Positions 35,301 through 47,290 of a stretch of DNA of 64,000 nt are shown piece by piece. Numbering within the stretch: the first letter of the stretch is position 1; every line of letters starts with the position of its first letter. The notes below the pieces were generated by a model, which saw nothing but the letters and a program-made list of their open reading frames with translations, searched no databases and had not been told where the DNA came from. This DNA comes from Fasciola hepatica (Eukaryota; Platyhelminthes; Trematoda; Plagiorchiida; Fasciolidae): assembly GCA_948099385.1 (NCBI GenBank), contig CANUEZ040000028.1:1550001-1614000 (forward strand), in the 5' to 3' direction. The translations under genes and the position numbers were made by a program.

Positions 35301-38300
35301 CTAGGTCGCGCTTGGCAGATCGCAAGAGGTCCTTCCGTCGCTTGATCCCGTCCCTCCCGAAATTTCGAACTCTTGTGAGAAGGCCTCGATTTGGATCACC
35401 TTGAACAGGTTTTGCTTTGCGGGTCTTAGCTCATCAGGATCTGTTGGACCCACACGTACACGGCTGAACGGACGGATACTCCTCATGATCAATGAAAGCC
35501 TGTTAAACGAGGTCAACCATGTCGGCGACTGAAGCGTCTTTATCCAAGAGGAAAACGTCACCAAACTTGACGAGACAGACGTCGGTTCGGCGGTTGCTAC
35601 TGGCATCACTGCGCCTTTGATCTCCATCTCTGATTCAAGAGGTAGCCTCAGTTCGTAAACAGGCTAGTCCTCTTCAGGCGTGTACGGGAATTTCGACCCG
35701 CCATCAGATTGCTCAACCTCCGAAATCTGGTCTAACCTCGGAAACACAAATCGGCTAGGTTTTCGAGGGACTTAAAGTGCTGTCACTGATTACCAGTGGC
35801 TTCTTCGTGTATAACTGTGAGCTGGTTAGCGGTGAAATTATTAAAACGGCTGGTGGCACCGTTTTTGTGGTACAGAGCAACGATCCAGTCAGTCCCAAAT
35901 CAGCCTGATCAGTTGTTAGAGTTGAAGCCGCTTTCACGGTTTGTAATGCCCTCACTACTCACACGGCTGCAGTGAGTTCAATAAGCAGAATCGAAACCGA
36001 TTTCGGTGGGTTAAGGCGGGCTTTGGCAGACAGGACCCTCGTAGTGCACAGTCCATCACCCAGGCACCACCGTCCGCACATTACAACCCCATACCCGGCT
36101 TCGGGCTCGTCAGACAAGGCGCGCAACTCTCCCGTCTGCGTTGTGTGATCAGAAGTTAAGCGCATTGGAATCCGTATGTTCCCCAATTTCTCTAAAGTGT
36201 CCAGGAACTGCCCCCGTTCTAGCCTGCCCCCCTTTTCAAGCAGCTGGTGGCGGTCAACCTTCTTCCGACGGAGCCGCTGCAGCAAGGCTTTTCCGGGCAA
36301 CAACCAGGAAGAAACAAAACCGAGTGGAATGAACAGGCTAGGGAAGGCTGACAGTAGGCCACTAAGAGTAGCTGGTTGGTCAGGGGAAGTTCAGCCCGAA
36401 AATGAATTCGCCCGTTTCTGCACTCCACTGCATTTCTAGAGTGCTTCTTGATGGAGGTAGTGACCCGTTCAGATGTCAAGCCCTTTCCGCATTTTCATGG
36501 TGAGGAATGGCTTCAAAATCCTCCAGAGCTTTCGAAGCCCACTTCTTCAGTGGAGACCGCCCTTCTGTAGCAGTCCTGTTAGTCACCTCAGTTTTGTCAT
36601 GGCCGAGTCAACCTCATAGAGCCATCTAAGTTGGCCGTCGACGTAGAAATTCCTGCTGACATTATCCACTACTGACCGGTGAACCTGAGCTCCATACTTA
36701 TTCGCGGCTTCTCGCGGGGCGTAGTTCGCAAAAAAAGTGATGATGTCATTCGAACTGGACGAACTGCCATTCCGTGATCTACCTCCGATTTGTTCAAGTC
36801 GTTCTCGTCCCACCGTAGAAAAAGCAACGCACCTCTTTTTTCTACTGGCATTTTCACCTGGAGGAATGCCTTTCTGACGTCAGCTGACAAAGCCAATCTG
36901 CCTAGTCTGGACCGGCGTATGACCTTAATCTGGTGTCGTCGAATCTGGTCGTTGCAGTTAACGATCATGTAAAGACTTCCGCTGAAGCTCGGATGCGCAT
37001 TAAAAAACCACCTGCAATTTATCAGCTTTCTTTGGATGGAGAACCGGATGATGAGGCAGATACCATATCTCTTCTCGGTCGTTTATGGTTGCACGCAACT
37101 TTTCTATGTAGCCAAGTGCTTCCTTTCGTGTCATTACTTCGGAGTACCTTTCCCAGAGATCCTCATCCCGATCAAAACGTTCTTTCGAGCGCGGTCATCT
37201 TCGGAGAGTGCGAGTTCCGTGTTCAACCAGAGGGTCGGCCTGTGCACACCATTGTAGGGGTGCCTTGGATCGGCTTTTTAGGCCCTTGGTCATTTGCCTT
37301 ACAGTCCACAGCAGGAGATGGTCCCCTCGTTTGTCCCCAGGTTCATGAAACTCTTGCTTGGGCAGACGCTGCAGCTGGGGCTCTGTGTGCTCCGTTTCTT
37401 CTGACATAATTTTCGGGGCCAAGCCCTCCTGTGGGCCGTTTAGGATCCATCCTAGTGTGACCCGTACGGAGTGGGATGCCCGGCGGCGGCTTACTCTCAG
37501 GTATAACACTCGTTGTTCTTCCGGCTAGTCGCAACCGATAAGAAGGTCTACTTCATCAACCTCCAAATCTACGACGGTTACATCCTGCAAATAGGGCCAT
37601 CCAGATAGAATTGCATTAACCTGCCTTGTTGCCTGCATGGGGAGGTCAGCCAGTGTGAAGGCCTCTGCCGACTCGACCTAACCATTGGTGTTCGGAGAGG
37701 TGAACTGCAGTCTCAGCGGACCTAAAATTATTACTTGGGTTCCGCCCACCTTACTCACAGACAGCGACGTTGAGCTTTTTGCGAGCTGGTGTTCATCGGC
37801 AAACCGCTCCTTCACCAAAGCGGTGTCCGATCCGCTGTCGATAAGGGCCAAGGCCTTGGTCCCTTCATTGAGGGTCATCACTCTTACAGCGACCACTCCC
37901 AGATGCAATGGTGAGCTGGTAGATGGTGATGTTGAGCAGACCACATTGGGCTTGGTGTTCTCACCTGTCGTAGCTTCTCTTACCCGGAATAATAGTAGAC
38001 GGTGTCTGCCCGGACAACCTGCGAGATTACATCTAGCTCTAGTTCGGCAAGCTTCCGCCCGGTGTGAGGTATTAAGGTGAACGAAGCACACTCCTACCGT
38101 CCTCGCCACTCCCCATCTTTCATGCACGGTAGCTTTGAGGGATTTCGGACAGTCGGATAACACGTGATTGGCTTCTCAAGCCGTGCAGCGTGGGAAAGCT
38201 ACTTCCCCGCTTGAAAGAGCGTGCTTGCTTGTCCAGGGTTGTGGTTTCCAGTGTTCCCAAGCAGCGGTTTGAGCTTGAATAGTGCTAAGCCGGTTTGTTC

Positions 38301-39282
38301 TGTTGCTATTGCGAATGACTTGATCAAATCTGCTGTCAGCTATTCTTGCTCGCCTATCTGAATAGCCTGTCAGATCCCCAAAATAGACTCCGATGTTACC
38401 CCGGACTTTGCGATATGCTACTTCGGACCACAGGCCATGTACCTCGGACCAAAACAAGCCAACTAACCCCTCCAGTGCGTGCATCGTGTCAAGATTAGCT
38501 CGGTACCCCAGGTGATCAAGGGCCATCGAACAATTCTGCCTCCTAATGACAAGATGGGCCGTGGTATGGACATCACCCCCTTGTTCGCTTGGCTTCTGAA
38601 ATCACGCCCTCTATCGGACTGCGAGCAACTTTGAAAGGCTGGCCAAACGAGTACTTCCAAATCTTCCTCGCCCATGCGTGTGGTTGTCCTGAGTCAGACA
38701 CGGCACGTCTATCACTAGCTTCTCTGGCACCTCCCCGACAATAGTGAGTCAGGTAAGACAGCCCTTGCCTGGGACGACTACCTTATTCTCGGCGGAGGTT
38801 GCAGACTGCTTACCAAACTTGCAACAGTGTCGGGTGGTCCGTCGAGGGTCTTCGGCTCCCCTCTTAGTAAACCAATAGTTGGTTGCGTCTGCGTTTATTG
38901 CTTGACGGTCGGGGCAGGACTTCACACTTCTAGTTCCCCTGGTCTGACGAAGAGATCGTTGTCACGAGTTCTATGCTCAAGCTCGTTCCGTCCTCATTTT
39001 TCCTCTGTGTCCTGGGCCTGCTGCCCAGCGGATAGTAACTGCTGCTCCAGCTCTAATATCCACAAAGCGAACAAGTCAACACTCGTGCAGTCAACAACAC
39101 CATCATTACCGCAAGAACTCACACTGACAGGGCTAGGTGATTTCAAATTATCCGTAGAATCAACTGTACCCAGGCACTCCGAAGTGACACGCCGAATTGC
39201 GTCCTGCCCGGGTTCTGGTTGCTTTGTTCTTCGTCCAGGCAAACCGCCTGTTTTCTTGCTTAGAATTGATTAATTTGGGTAT
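35301..39282 (-). mobile_element. Old BEL/Pao element lacking integrase
   Basis: On the minus strand the order is gag (39242-38994, SPSPVSVSSCGNDG then WILELEQQLLSA), capsid (38675-38176), zinc knuckle and protease (38163-37678, ALIDSGSDTALVKERFADE), RT pieces (37509-37195, 36968-36583), RNase H (36303-35959) and linker (35627-35301, RVRVGPTDPDELRPA). These match the young element along its length but carry many stops and frameshifts. The copy stops at about 35300, before integrase. Its 5' LTR follows at 39283-39652, but no 3' LTR was found. Confidence 0.92.
37678..38163 (-). pseudogene. BEL/Pao zinc knuckle and protease of the old copy
   Basis: 161 open codons include HRAEACRTRARCN (knuckle) and ALIDSGSDTALVKERFA (catalytic DSG kept), equivalent to residues about 400-550 of the young Gag-PR. 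The frame ends at FTSPNTNG where the young copy continues. The protease active site is intact although the element is not. Confidence 0.85.
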
Positions 39283-39652
39283 TATAACACGATTTGAGCA
39301 AGACTTACCCAAATTCGTACGACCCTTAATCCAAAACAAGATTTATCCGTAAATTCTACGTTGCTAAACTTTTAAATGAACAACATCACGAATTTCATAC
39401 GAACCTCGAATTAGCCATCACACACACTCCAAAACGAGAACCACTTTCACGGCGCGAGGCGGATAGGTACGTGAATCACGCAGGTTCAAGATAGGATATG
39501 ATAAAGTAGCTCGTTGGATGCGAATCAACAAGGGTTAATTCACAGAAAAGTAAGCAATACGAAACATGTAAATAATATACTTAAATGATTAATTCCACGA
39601 AGTCACAATACTGTAGTGCCTTTGTAGGATTTTTACACAACCCGTCGTACCA
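39283..39652 (-). repeat. 5' LTR of the old BEL/Pao copy
   Basis: Read on the minus strand it starts TGGTACGACGGGTTG and ends TTGCTCAAATCGTGTTATA, about 370 bp. It aligns over its whole length with the 377-bp LTR of the young element (for instance ACGGATAAATCTTGTTTTGGATT against ACGGATAATCGTCTTTTGATT). Its end lies about 40 bp before the gag start, the same spacing as in the young copy. Confidence 0.75.
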
Positions 39653-39883
39653 CCCAATCCTTCAGCGCCAACCCCTATCTTGTGACTTTTCTGTCCAACT
39701 TACCGTTACCCGCACTTCGTTCAAGCCTTGCCTGTACATGTGATACGCTTTGGGGGGCTGGGGTTGGAAGCGGATTCACTTCTAAACCGTGGGGTTGCTA
39801 CACTCTCCCGGCAATGAACTTAGTCTTAGCCCTACTTTATCTGCAAAGTAAACAAGAGAGGCACGAAGCAAACACAGAATTCG

Positions 39884-39927
39884 TGGCCAGGTGGGACTCA
39901 TATCGACACTAGCAGGTTCAAAATCCC
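39884..39927 (+). repeat. tRNA-like cassette (possible SINE head)
   Basis: TGGCCAGGTGG, close to an A box, is followed about 20 bp later by GGTTCAAAATCCCGG, close to a B box. The spacing is short, so this is a degraded or deleted tRNA-like promoter. Confidence 0.25.
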
Positions 39928-39929
39928 GG

Positions 39930-42900
39930 CTGCCTTGTCGGCTCAAGCCTTAAGTTCACTGAACTGACCTGACCGGACCGACACCGATGAGACATTTGTG
40001 ACGTAGCTGGGTATCTGTTTTCAGTCACTTAATACCACAATTGAGAAAACGTTGGCCATCAGTTGCATCCTTACTCCCTCCCATAGTAGCTGGTAACCAC
40101 TTCCTCGAAAAGCTGAGCTGCCATTCAGCCTCAGCTTTTGGTGGGGACCAAACATTTTACAGACAAAGCTCTCCATTACTTTGAAGGTTCCGGTCACTGC
40201 TAGGCCACACCAAGTCTCAAAGACCAGAAACTCGTCACCGGATGTTCGGTACACTTTTGAAGAGGAAATCTTTTGCCCTGTGTAAGCAAGGCAGAATGCC
40301 AAATCATATAATCCCGCTCCGTTGCTTACTGATGTATCTCCCAGATCATCGTAAACACCAAAAGCAGGATACTGTCAAGTTTTTATAAATAACAAATATC
40401 AATGTTGGTATGTTTACCGAATGGGTGGAGAGGCCGCATAGGTGCACCATCAATGGTCACTGCATCACTCGCAGAAGGAAGGACTCCACATTATTCCCAA
40501 CAAACATAAAATGATGATAGTGACTTGGCAACAGTGTCGACCGGTGGTAAAATGCGCCAAAACGCCTGGAATTGTGTGCAACATACAACTAGAAAGAACA
40601 GCAATCGTGGAGAAGGGCTCACTAAGTGAATATGAGACGGTGGAGAGGGCGAACAAAAACGCCTCAGAAAAGAAAAACTGGTACGCACCGATGGCCAAGT
40701 ACGATTAGAAAGTTTACGGGGGACCAAAGTGCGTGGGTTTTATGTCGGAAAGGTCATAAAAAATGCAGAACAAAGCAAAAGAGCTGCAAAGCTGGAGAAT
40801 GTCAGCAGGCGGATGAGGAAAATGGCATAGCGTAGGGCGTGTGAAAATGCGGAGCAAAGTAATCATGATCAACGTCGAAATTGTTGATAGAAGCACCAGA
40901 AAAGGAAAACGGGTCGCCGTTAGTGGAATATTTGATGAATATGATAGAATATGTGGGGTGTGAATGTTATTCTGGCAAGCCAGAATATGCCTCTGGAGGA
41001 TCAGTCGTGACGATTCCTGTCTCGATCGGCGGAGTTATTGATCGCCAAGAGATTAACCCCGGCATTGGATGGCCGACCCTGATGGAAATAATTGAAATGG
41101 ACTGTTAAGTTTGGATGGTTGAGTCAGCCGCTAACCATTGGGGCGTTGACGAGTGATGGGTGCTGAAGCATCGACAGACAGCTGGGTTTTTGTTAGAGAA
41201 CCACAACTAAGGGCCACTTGGGTGAGGGCAGGTCAAACGGCCGGACAGTCTCGGCGAGAGCAACGGGTGCTGACAGACTTTTCAGATGTTCGGTTTCATG
41301 TACCATGACTTCGGTATTGGAAAGGCCGTGCCGTAGCAAGTCCCCAACATTCATGAGCGAGGCATGTGGGCAATATCAAGACAGCATGTGGGTGAGACCG
41401 GGTAGCCGGATTGTATTTTGGTAGGCAGTAATAGACCAGGTTGCAAACGGGGGGGGCAAGGAAATCAGCGAGATAAGAATTCTGCATGTATAACTTCCAA
41501 GCGGTACGAATAGCGGGGGATTCTGAAGCCGAAAACGAAGGAAAGGTCTGCAGTCTGAGCGGTTTTCACGTAGGGGTCAGTGTGAGAAAAATGGCAGGTA
41601 GAAATACTAAACTTGGGAGGCCAGGCGACATGACTCAGGATGGTGTTAATGACCTTCGTAGGGGTGAGAGGAAAAGGTGCTACGTGGATCTGTACGAGCC
41701 TACGGGGACAGACGTAAAAGGCAGTGTACAAAGTAAGCTTCCTGGTGATTTATAACATGTCGAGTCCCACATACGGCGAATTCCTGCTGGTGGAGACTAA
41801 CTGTAGTTGGACTAGTGGGCCCACTCGGCGACTGTCTGCTCGGCGGCGTCTCCGGAAATCCCATTTTCGGGGGTAGCAATGTTGTGGGGGCACTCTGGGG
41901 GTACTGGAATCTGATGACCAAACAAGGAAATAACCGGGATGTACTCAGAAAATTCTTATAGTTGGTCTGAAGGACATATGACATGTGCAGCCATGGAGTA
42001 TAAACAGGCCTTATGCTGCAGGTTGGTCACGGGTTTAGGTTCGCTGGATGCTGCTGTTAGTTTGAGTTTTAAACTAGGAAGTAGGTTGGATGCTATGACA
42101 TGGAAAACGCCGCCATTATTCTTTTTTAAGAGCGAAAACACATAAGTGTGAATGGAAAATGCCAACGGTTTTTCTTGCTTCTACTTTTGTGCTAGCATGA
42201 GGCAGATGTTCGTAGTCTGATGTTTTGGTAGGCAGTCCAGAGGAGTGAAAAAAGCGACTGCTGCGACAACGGTTGCAGCTCACTTTACCGTGGATGCCAG
42301 GCGCGCAAAAAGTGTGTGTGGTGGCTGAAACTTTGATGGGAGGTAAACGAGCATATGTTGAGAGTCAAGTGCGCTATCGCGCCAGTCTGTCTCGTGCTTC
42401 AGTACCGAGAGCATTTCGAGCGAACAAGGGCGGTTTGGAGATCTCCCCTTCGCAGGATCATACCTGAGTTGACGGTAGGCATGCCCATGATTGAATTTTG
42501 CTCATTTCGTTCACAGCCTTGTGGCTGGTATTTGGAGATTAAGCTGATCCCGGCTGACCTTTCTGTATTTTACTTTTTCAGCAGAGGGCAGTTGCACCCA
42601 TATAGAAACTTTCCACAGCCCCTCCGTCAGGCCGTAACTTTCCGTTTATTTGTCTTCGTCCGCAACTGCCGTGGGTGTCCTGTTTCCCTCACATGTGGGA
42701 AGAGCTATGGTACTGGTGACCGTCACATCGCGGGCTTTTGCTGACATGGGCTGGAGAAACGCAGGGTGGCGCTAAGGAAACACACGGGGTGGGACAACCG
42801 ATGATATGAGCACAGCTCTGTATGTACGTGGAGCTTCTTACGTCGCCCATATTTTCTAAGCCTATCAGGAGCCATTCCAGGTCATCCTGTATGGGTGGGA

Positions 42901-43580
42901 TTAAATTCATTTATGGGATTCCGGATGGCACAGACGGACAGCAAGGTAGTAGTCATAGGCGAGTTGCAGATCTAGAAATAAGGGCCACATAGACCAGTAG
43001 TAGTGTTGAAAATTTAAGACTTGGAAACGGAACCAACAGATGGCAACTGGAAGGTGAGCTTTTGGGACAAGAGATTTTGGATTGGGATAGTTAGAGAAGG
43101 CGAACTAGGGCCGGGCGAGAGGGCTGAGGGAAATCGAAGTTAGGATGAATGGGAGAGGAGCAGGACAGTCAAAAAATAAGGTATTGGGCACCGCAACTCA
43201 ATGTTCTGGGATCCAGTACCACTTTTCTGTTTGGAGCCAGAGAGAAGGGTCAAAGGCTTAAGACATTGGGCCAGGATGAAAAATGTTCTGTATGGCCCAT
43301 GCAATATTACATTAGGGGGAGGGGGAATCAGCAACTGCCCACTTACAGTTGCGAAGACCGACAGGGGAGGTAAGTCAATCAGGATCATGTAGGGACTGGG
43401 TGGCAGTAGGAGGGAATGGGTGCAGTCTAGAATTGCAAGAACCGACAAGTATTTGACCAGCTGTGGTTAGAAGGGGCAGTAAAATGTGTGCTACTGCTAT
43501 AAAGATTATTTAAAGCATAACGTGATAGAAGATGGTGGGCTTAGCTCTCGTCTTTTTGTGGGCAATGGAAGCTTCACGAT
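39930..43580. other. Unassigned; C/T-rich minus-strand frames
   Basis: Between 41200 and 43450 the minus strand has frames such as 41700-41984 and 43140-43448, rich in Pro, Ser, Thr and Leu, like 1392-3828. Plus-strand frames at 40442-41108 show no motif. I recognise no gene. Confidence 0.3.
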
Positions 43581-43586
43581 GCGGTG

Positions 43587-44800
43587 CTATAATTCCAGTA
43601 ATCGAACCAGTCTTCGAATTCTAGCTCCTAGCTGACACTTTGGTCGCTTAGAAGGGTCAGTCAAAGGGTGGCCAATCAGTGTCCTAAAGCGCCCCTGAAC
43701 TGAGAGATAAGGACTCATGGCGGCTTGCCCGAAGTCTATCCCTTGTGTTTGATTATTTTGTTTACGAAAAAGTTGGATCTCAACGATAGTCCCGATCCAG
43801 GAACAGAAACTCGCAGTGAACGATGGAGTAGGGCATACGCGGTGGAGAGAGTGAGATGAATAGATTCTATACGCGAAAGGGCCAGGCGGTGACATAGGTT
43901 AGGCCCCACGCGGCGCAGCTACAGGCCATCAAGTCTAAGTGGGATACATTGACCCTTGTAGCATAAGGTGAAGGGAAATCCCATTGATTATCTATCGAAG
44001 TAGCGCTGTAAAGATTCCGGAGCAAAGCCACCGGATTTCGTCATGTTAGCGAACATAGCGAAAGGGTATTCAAGCTGAGATCTGTGGTGGGGCTTGCATG
44101 TGATCAGCTTGTACTCGTGTGATCGAAAAGCCCTAGTGATGAGACTGGTGGTTCTTCCCGTCTCAGCATTCTGGAGTGGAACATACTCGGAAAACTTGAA
44201 GCTACACCAGTAACGAATACCAGGGTCTCAAAATGACGGGCTGTACGAAACGGACGGGTTTTGAATAAGCAGGGTTACGGGGGTACCTGGCATCTTAGGG
44301 TCATTTACGAACTTTCGCTGGCCGGGAATTCCATCCCCTGGGTTTCACGTCAGTGGTTAAGACGTCCTAGTTCATTGGTTACCTTCTCGATGGAAGTCTA
44401 AATATTACGAGGTTTGAAGCCACAATAAGTTCAACGTCCTCTGCAAGAAGAAAAAGGGTTCCTCGGTAATTTGCATGAAGTGTCGTTGACATAGAGTAGA
44501 AAAGCAATGGACCACGTACTGCCTCATATTGCGCAGTTAGTGAAGTTCTACGGCGACTAATTGGGATTAGTCTGGAGGATATGACGTCAATGATTCATGC
44601 ACCTAGCCGGACACCCCGCGCATGGAGTTCACAGGGCCATGGCCCGAGAGGAGCCAGATCGAAAGCCATATTGCAGTTCCTAAGGCGGGCTAATTCCGTA
44701 TCCTTTAATAACTTTACAGGGGTGAGTGGTACTGTGACCAACCTGTCCCTGGCAGCTTCCAAGTCTGCTTAGTGCCTGTCTACGTTTTGACGCGCTTGAG
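43587..44800 (-). mobile_element. Second CR1-like reverse transcriptase relic
   Basis: Minus-strand pieces in several frames follow the CR1 RT order. A palm segment (44660-44600) precedes a FLLYVND block (about 44505-44485), which is the GPLLF...IND motif. Then comes a FLLAEDVELIVASN block (about 44460-44415), matching the F/YADD box with Ala-Glu-Asp-Asp-type decay. A YKLITCKPHHRSQLEYPFAMFAN block follows (about 44110-44050, the Y-x-x-x-V-R-P-x-LEY motif), then a C-terminal tail (43895-43640). Stops are frequent. It lies in the same orientation as the CR1-like element at 24.2-33.5 kb but is much more diverged. Confidence 0.7.
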
Positions 44801-46150
44801 AGGTTTCCATCCCTAGGCTTTTACGTGGCTTGTTACTGTCAAAACCTCTTGGTAAGGAGCTGGGTTTTGGGGTTCTTTCAGTGATCGTATCCAACTCTAA
44901 ACAGTCAGAGCAGTTCTTAATCTCCAGTCTATGCGGCATTACGACCACTAGAAGTTTACCTTTGCAGAGGTCGGGGCAATTTCAGCAGGTCCATTCAAGA
45001 CGTTGGTGTTCATCGTATAAATCAAGCACCTTAGACACAGTCTACTATACTTCCGAAGATACTGGCTGTGACAGAAATCACACCCTATTTCTTCCTCTGC
45101 CTTCTGAGAGAATATAACATTCCCACAAAAGGAACTAGCTCTGGTCTGCCTAATAGCGCTGGATTTCACGCGTTTTAGTCTCTGGTTCATTTATACAGGG
45201 AGCGAATAAACATTACCACGAGGGGACGAGAGTTTGGGCGAGGGACTACTGTAAGGGGGCCAGATAAAGAATACACCGCTAGTGTAGCAACCGAAATTGT
45301 AAGTAGAATCAACACGGGTTGTGAGAGACTCACCAGCCGCTTTGTTCGTCACTGATTGTTACAGAACCTTCGGACAAAACAGAACCTTCTCAGTGTCCCG
45401 CAGGTTTCAACGGCCAGGGTGCTGCATAAGCTGAATGTTTTGGACCTTCTGTTTCCTGTTGATCCGCACGAGTGGGTTTCTAACACCGGCACGAAATTCT
45501 GCCGGGGCCAGCAACCTTCCATCCCTGCTAATACGCTTTTATCATCAGTTCGACCGCCGCACAGGATCACGCCAAGGTAACGCGCAGTTCAGTTCCGTTT
45601 CGAGGGGAGAGGGGTGGAAAATATGGAGGCATGTCTAAAGATAAGACTTGATGCATGCTCACTTAGTTTCCTCCTAAGCTCTCTAGCTCACCTGCCTTAT
45701 TCTTTTCTTTTTCCCCCAGACTTTCTAGCTCACAGTCCCCTTTTATATGAACCGTGGTACTTTCTGCCCAACTTAAGACATCGCATTTGGCCTTCGTCTG
45801 CTTTTGGAAACTTTTATGACCCATGGTCCCAGTGATCACTGGCTACCTGCTGGTAACAGCCAGAAACGAGTCGTGAAGTCTTAAAGTGACTTGCAAGTAC
45901 GGGGCTTAAGCCCAAATACTCCCGGAACTTGCGTTTGTCTTTTGCATCAGGGTATGGGGTTGAAAGAAGAGGGGCAACATGGAATGGCAAACGAGGACAA
46001 GTACAAGAAGCCGCTGACTTAAAAACGGAAAAACATGAAAACAAACTGGATTGAACCGAACTAGGCCAATCACTTCGAACTAAGCAGCGAGTTCTGTTAA
46101 CTAGATTGACCTCGACTCGTGTTGTTGTTTTTCCGGTTAGTCTGCTTACG
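44801..46150. other. No gene recognised; upstream region of RPS17
   Basis: No motif in the reading frames. The last few hundred bases must contain the RPS17 promoter. I see pyrimidine-rich stretches near 46127-46165, where a 5' TOP start site would be expected, but cannot place the start. Confidence 0.4.
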
Positions 46151-46179
46151 GGCGCGGTTCTTGGCTGAGTTTGCGTGAG

Positions 46180-46631
46180 ATGGTGAGTGTGGGTTTTTCT
46201 ATCTGACATCGTTTAATAGGGTCGTGTTCGTACTAAAACAGTGAAGAAAGCATCGCGCCTCATAATCGAGCGCTTCTACTCTCGTCTCACCCGAGATTTT
46301 CACACAAATAAGAAAGTTTGTGCAGATATCGCGTGCATTAACTCGAAGCGGCTCCGTAACAAGATCGCTGGCTATGTTACACATCTCATGAAACGCTTCG
46401 AAAAGGGTCCCGTCCAGGGTATTAGTGTTAAATTGCAGGAGGAAGAACGCGAACGGAGAGACAACTACACTCCAGAGGTTTCAGTGTTCGACACACTTTC
46501 TATCGAACTTTGTCCCACCACGCAAGAGATGTTACAGAGCATGGTGAGTACTGTTCTTTCGGTTTCTAATCTTCCAGAACATTCCTCATGCGAAGAATCT
46601 GCGGGTAATCCAGCCTATTGCCAAGGCTTGA
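46180..46631 (+). CDS. RPS17: 40S ribosomal protein S17 (eS17), three exons
   Basis: Host gene for a small-subunit ribosomal protein. Exon 1 contributes only the start codon (46180-46182). Intron 1 is 46183-46219 (37 nt, GTGAGT...TAG). Exon 2 is 46220-46543, starting [13 protein letters not shown]. Intron 2 is 46544-46577 (34 nt, GTGAGT...CAG). Exon 3 is 46578-46631, ending VIQPIAKA and TGA. The joined protein is 126 residues against about 135 in animals, slightly short at the C-terminus. Family signatures include [22 protein letters not shown] and [13 protein letters not shown]. Both introns fall exactly between codons, and the position right after the ATG is common in ribosomal protein genes. 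Intact splice sites and frame argue for a functional gene and not a processed copy. It is surrounded by retroelement debris on both sides. Confidence 0.95.
46183..46219 (+). other. RPS17: RPS17 intron 1 (37 nt)
   Basis: GT...AG boundaries with GTGAGTGT donor and TTTAATAG acceptor; it separates the ATG from the GRVRT codons. A micro-intron of this size is typical of flatworm 5' introns. Confidence 0.9.
46544..46577 (+). other. RPS17: RPS17 intron 2 (34 nt)
   Basis: GTGAGTAC donor, TCTTCCAG acceptor and CTAAT-like branch site near 46566. Reading through it would replace the conserved C-terminal tail with unrelated residues. Confidence 0.85.
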
Positions 46632-46740
46632 TGTTGAAATATATTGTGTGCGCGGTATGGTTCTCTTTTTGATTAATCAGAAGGTAAATTGATCTTGGTT
46701 GACGTTTGTTATATTGGGGCTCAATCAGGTCAGCAATACC

Positions 46741-47290
46741 CTTGTAGCAAAACAGGTTCAAAACCGCTCCGAAATCGATCGGTTTTCGGCCGGCTTTGGA
46801 TCGGTATTTACTATTACGCCGATCGGTTTTCGGTCGGTTCCCCTTCGGTTTGTTTAGTAGCCATTTTACACGGGTCAACAAACAATTGATACTAAGAAAA
46901 TCAACGATCGGAGTAATGTGCAAAGATTGGATGTCATCTTATTTGAATGTATTGGCTTAATTTGTCGGAATGTCCTGGGATACTCCGGCACAGACAGCTT
47001 TATTTCCCCCCTCGAAATGGGTAAAATAAGGACAATTAATTAGGAAATCATCAATTAGGGGATAGAAAAGAGCATTGCGGAACGCTATATGGGGCAAGTG
47101 ACAGGAATTAACGGAGCATATCACGTATTTCAGACGATTGTCACAAACCACTCTTAAACCGCTCGTATGACGATCGGCAGAAAAATAAAAAACGCTCGGA
47201 AACCAACTGAAAACCGATCGGATTTGGAGCGGGTTCTGGCCGGTTTTTGAGCGGTTTTTGCCAGTCGTTTAGGATACGTGGTATGCTTGA
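46741..47290. repeat. MITE-like imperfect inverted repeat element
   Basis: The arm 46753-46840 (AACCGCTCCGAAATCGATCGG start) is the imperfect reverse complement of 47165-47255 (for example CCGATCGGATTTGGAGCGGG), with about 300 bp between. Each arm also repeats CGATCGGTTTTCGG internally (46785 and 46820). No coding motif lies inside. It begins about 110 bp after the RPS17 stop. A terminal target duplication was not identified. Confidence 0.65.

Noticed and set aside
21258..39282. The two minus-strand BEL copies as halves of one element split by the CR1/BEL nest
   Set aside because: Both contain the RNase H-integrase linker, with clearly different sequences, so they overlap and are different lineages.
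45814..46209. 131-codon minus-strand frame overlapping the RPS17 5' end
   Set aside because: No motif, and it overlaps the RPS17 start region on the opposite strand; treated as a chance frame.
46180..46631. RPS17 as a processed pseudogene
   Set aside because: Two introns with proper splice sites are present and the spliced frame is intact.
46241..46672. RPS17 as a single-exon gene starting near 46241 with an unusual C-terminus
   Set aside because: Codons upstream of 46241 continue the family sequence back to 46220, and reading past 46543 runs through a GT-AG intron. The three-exon model restores both family ends.
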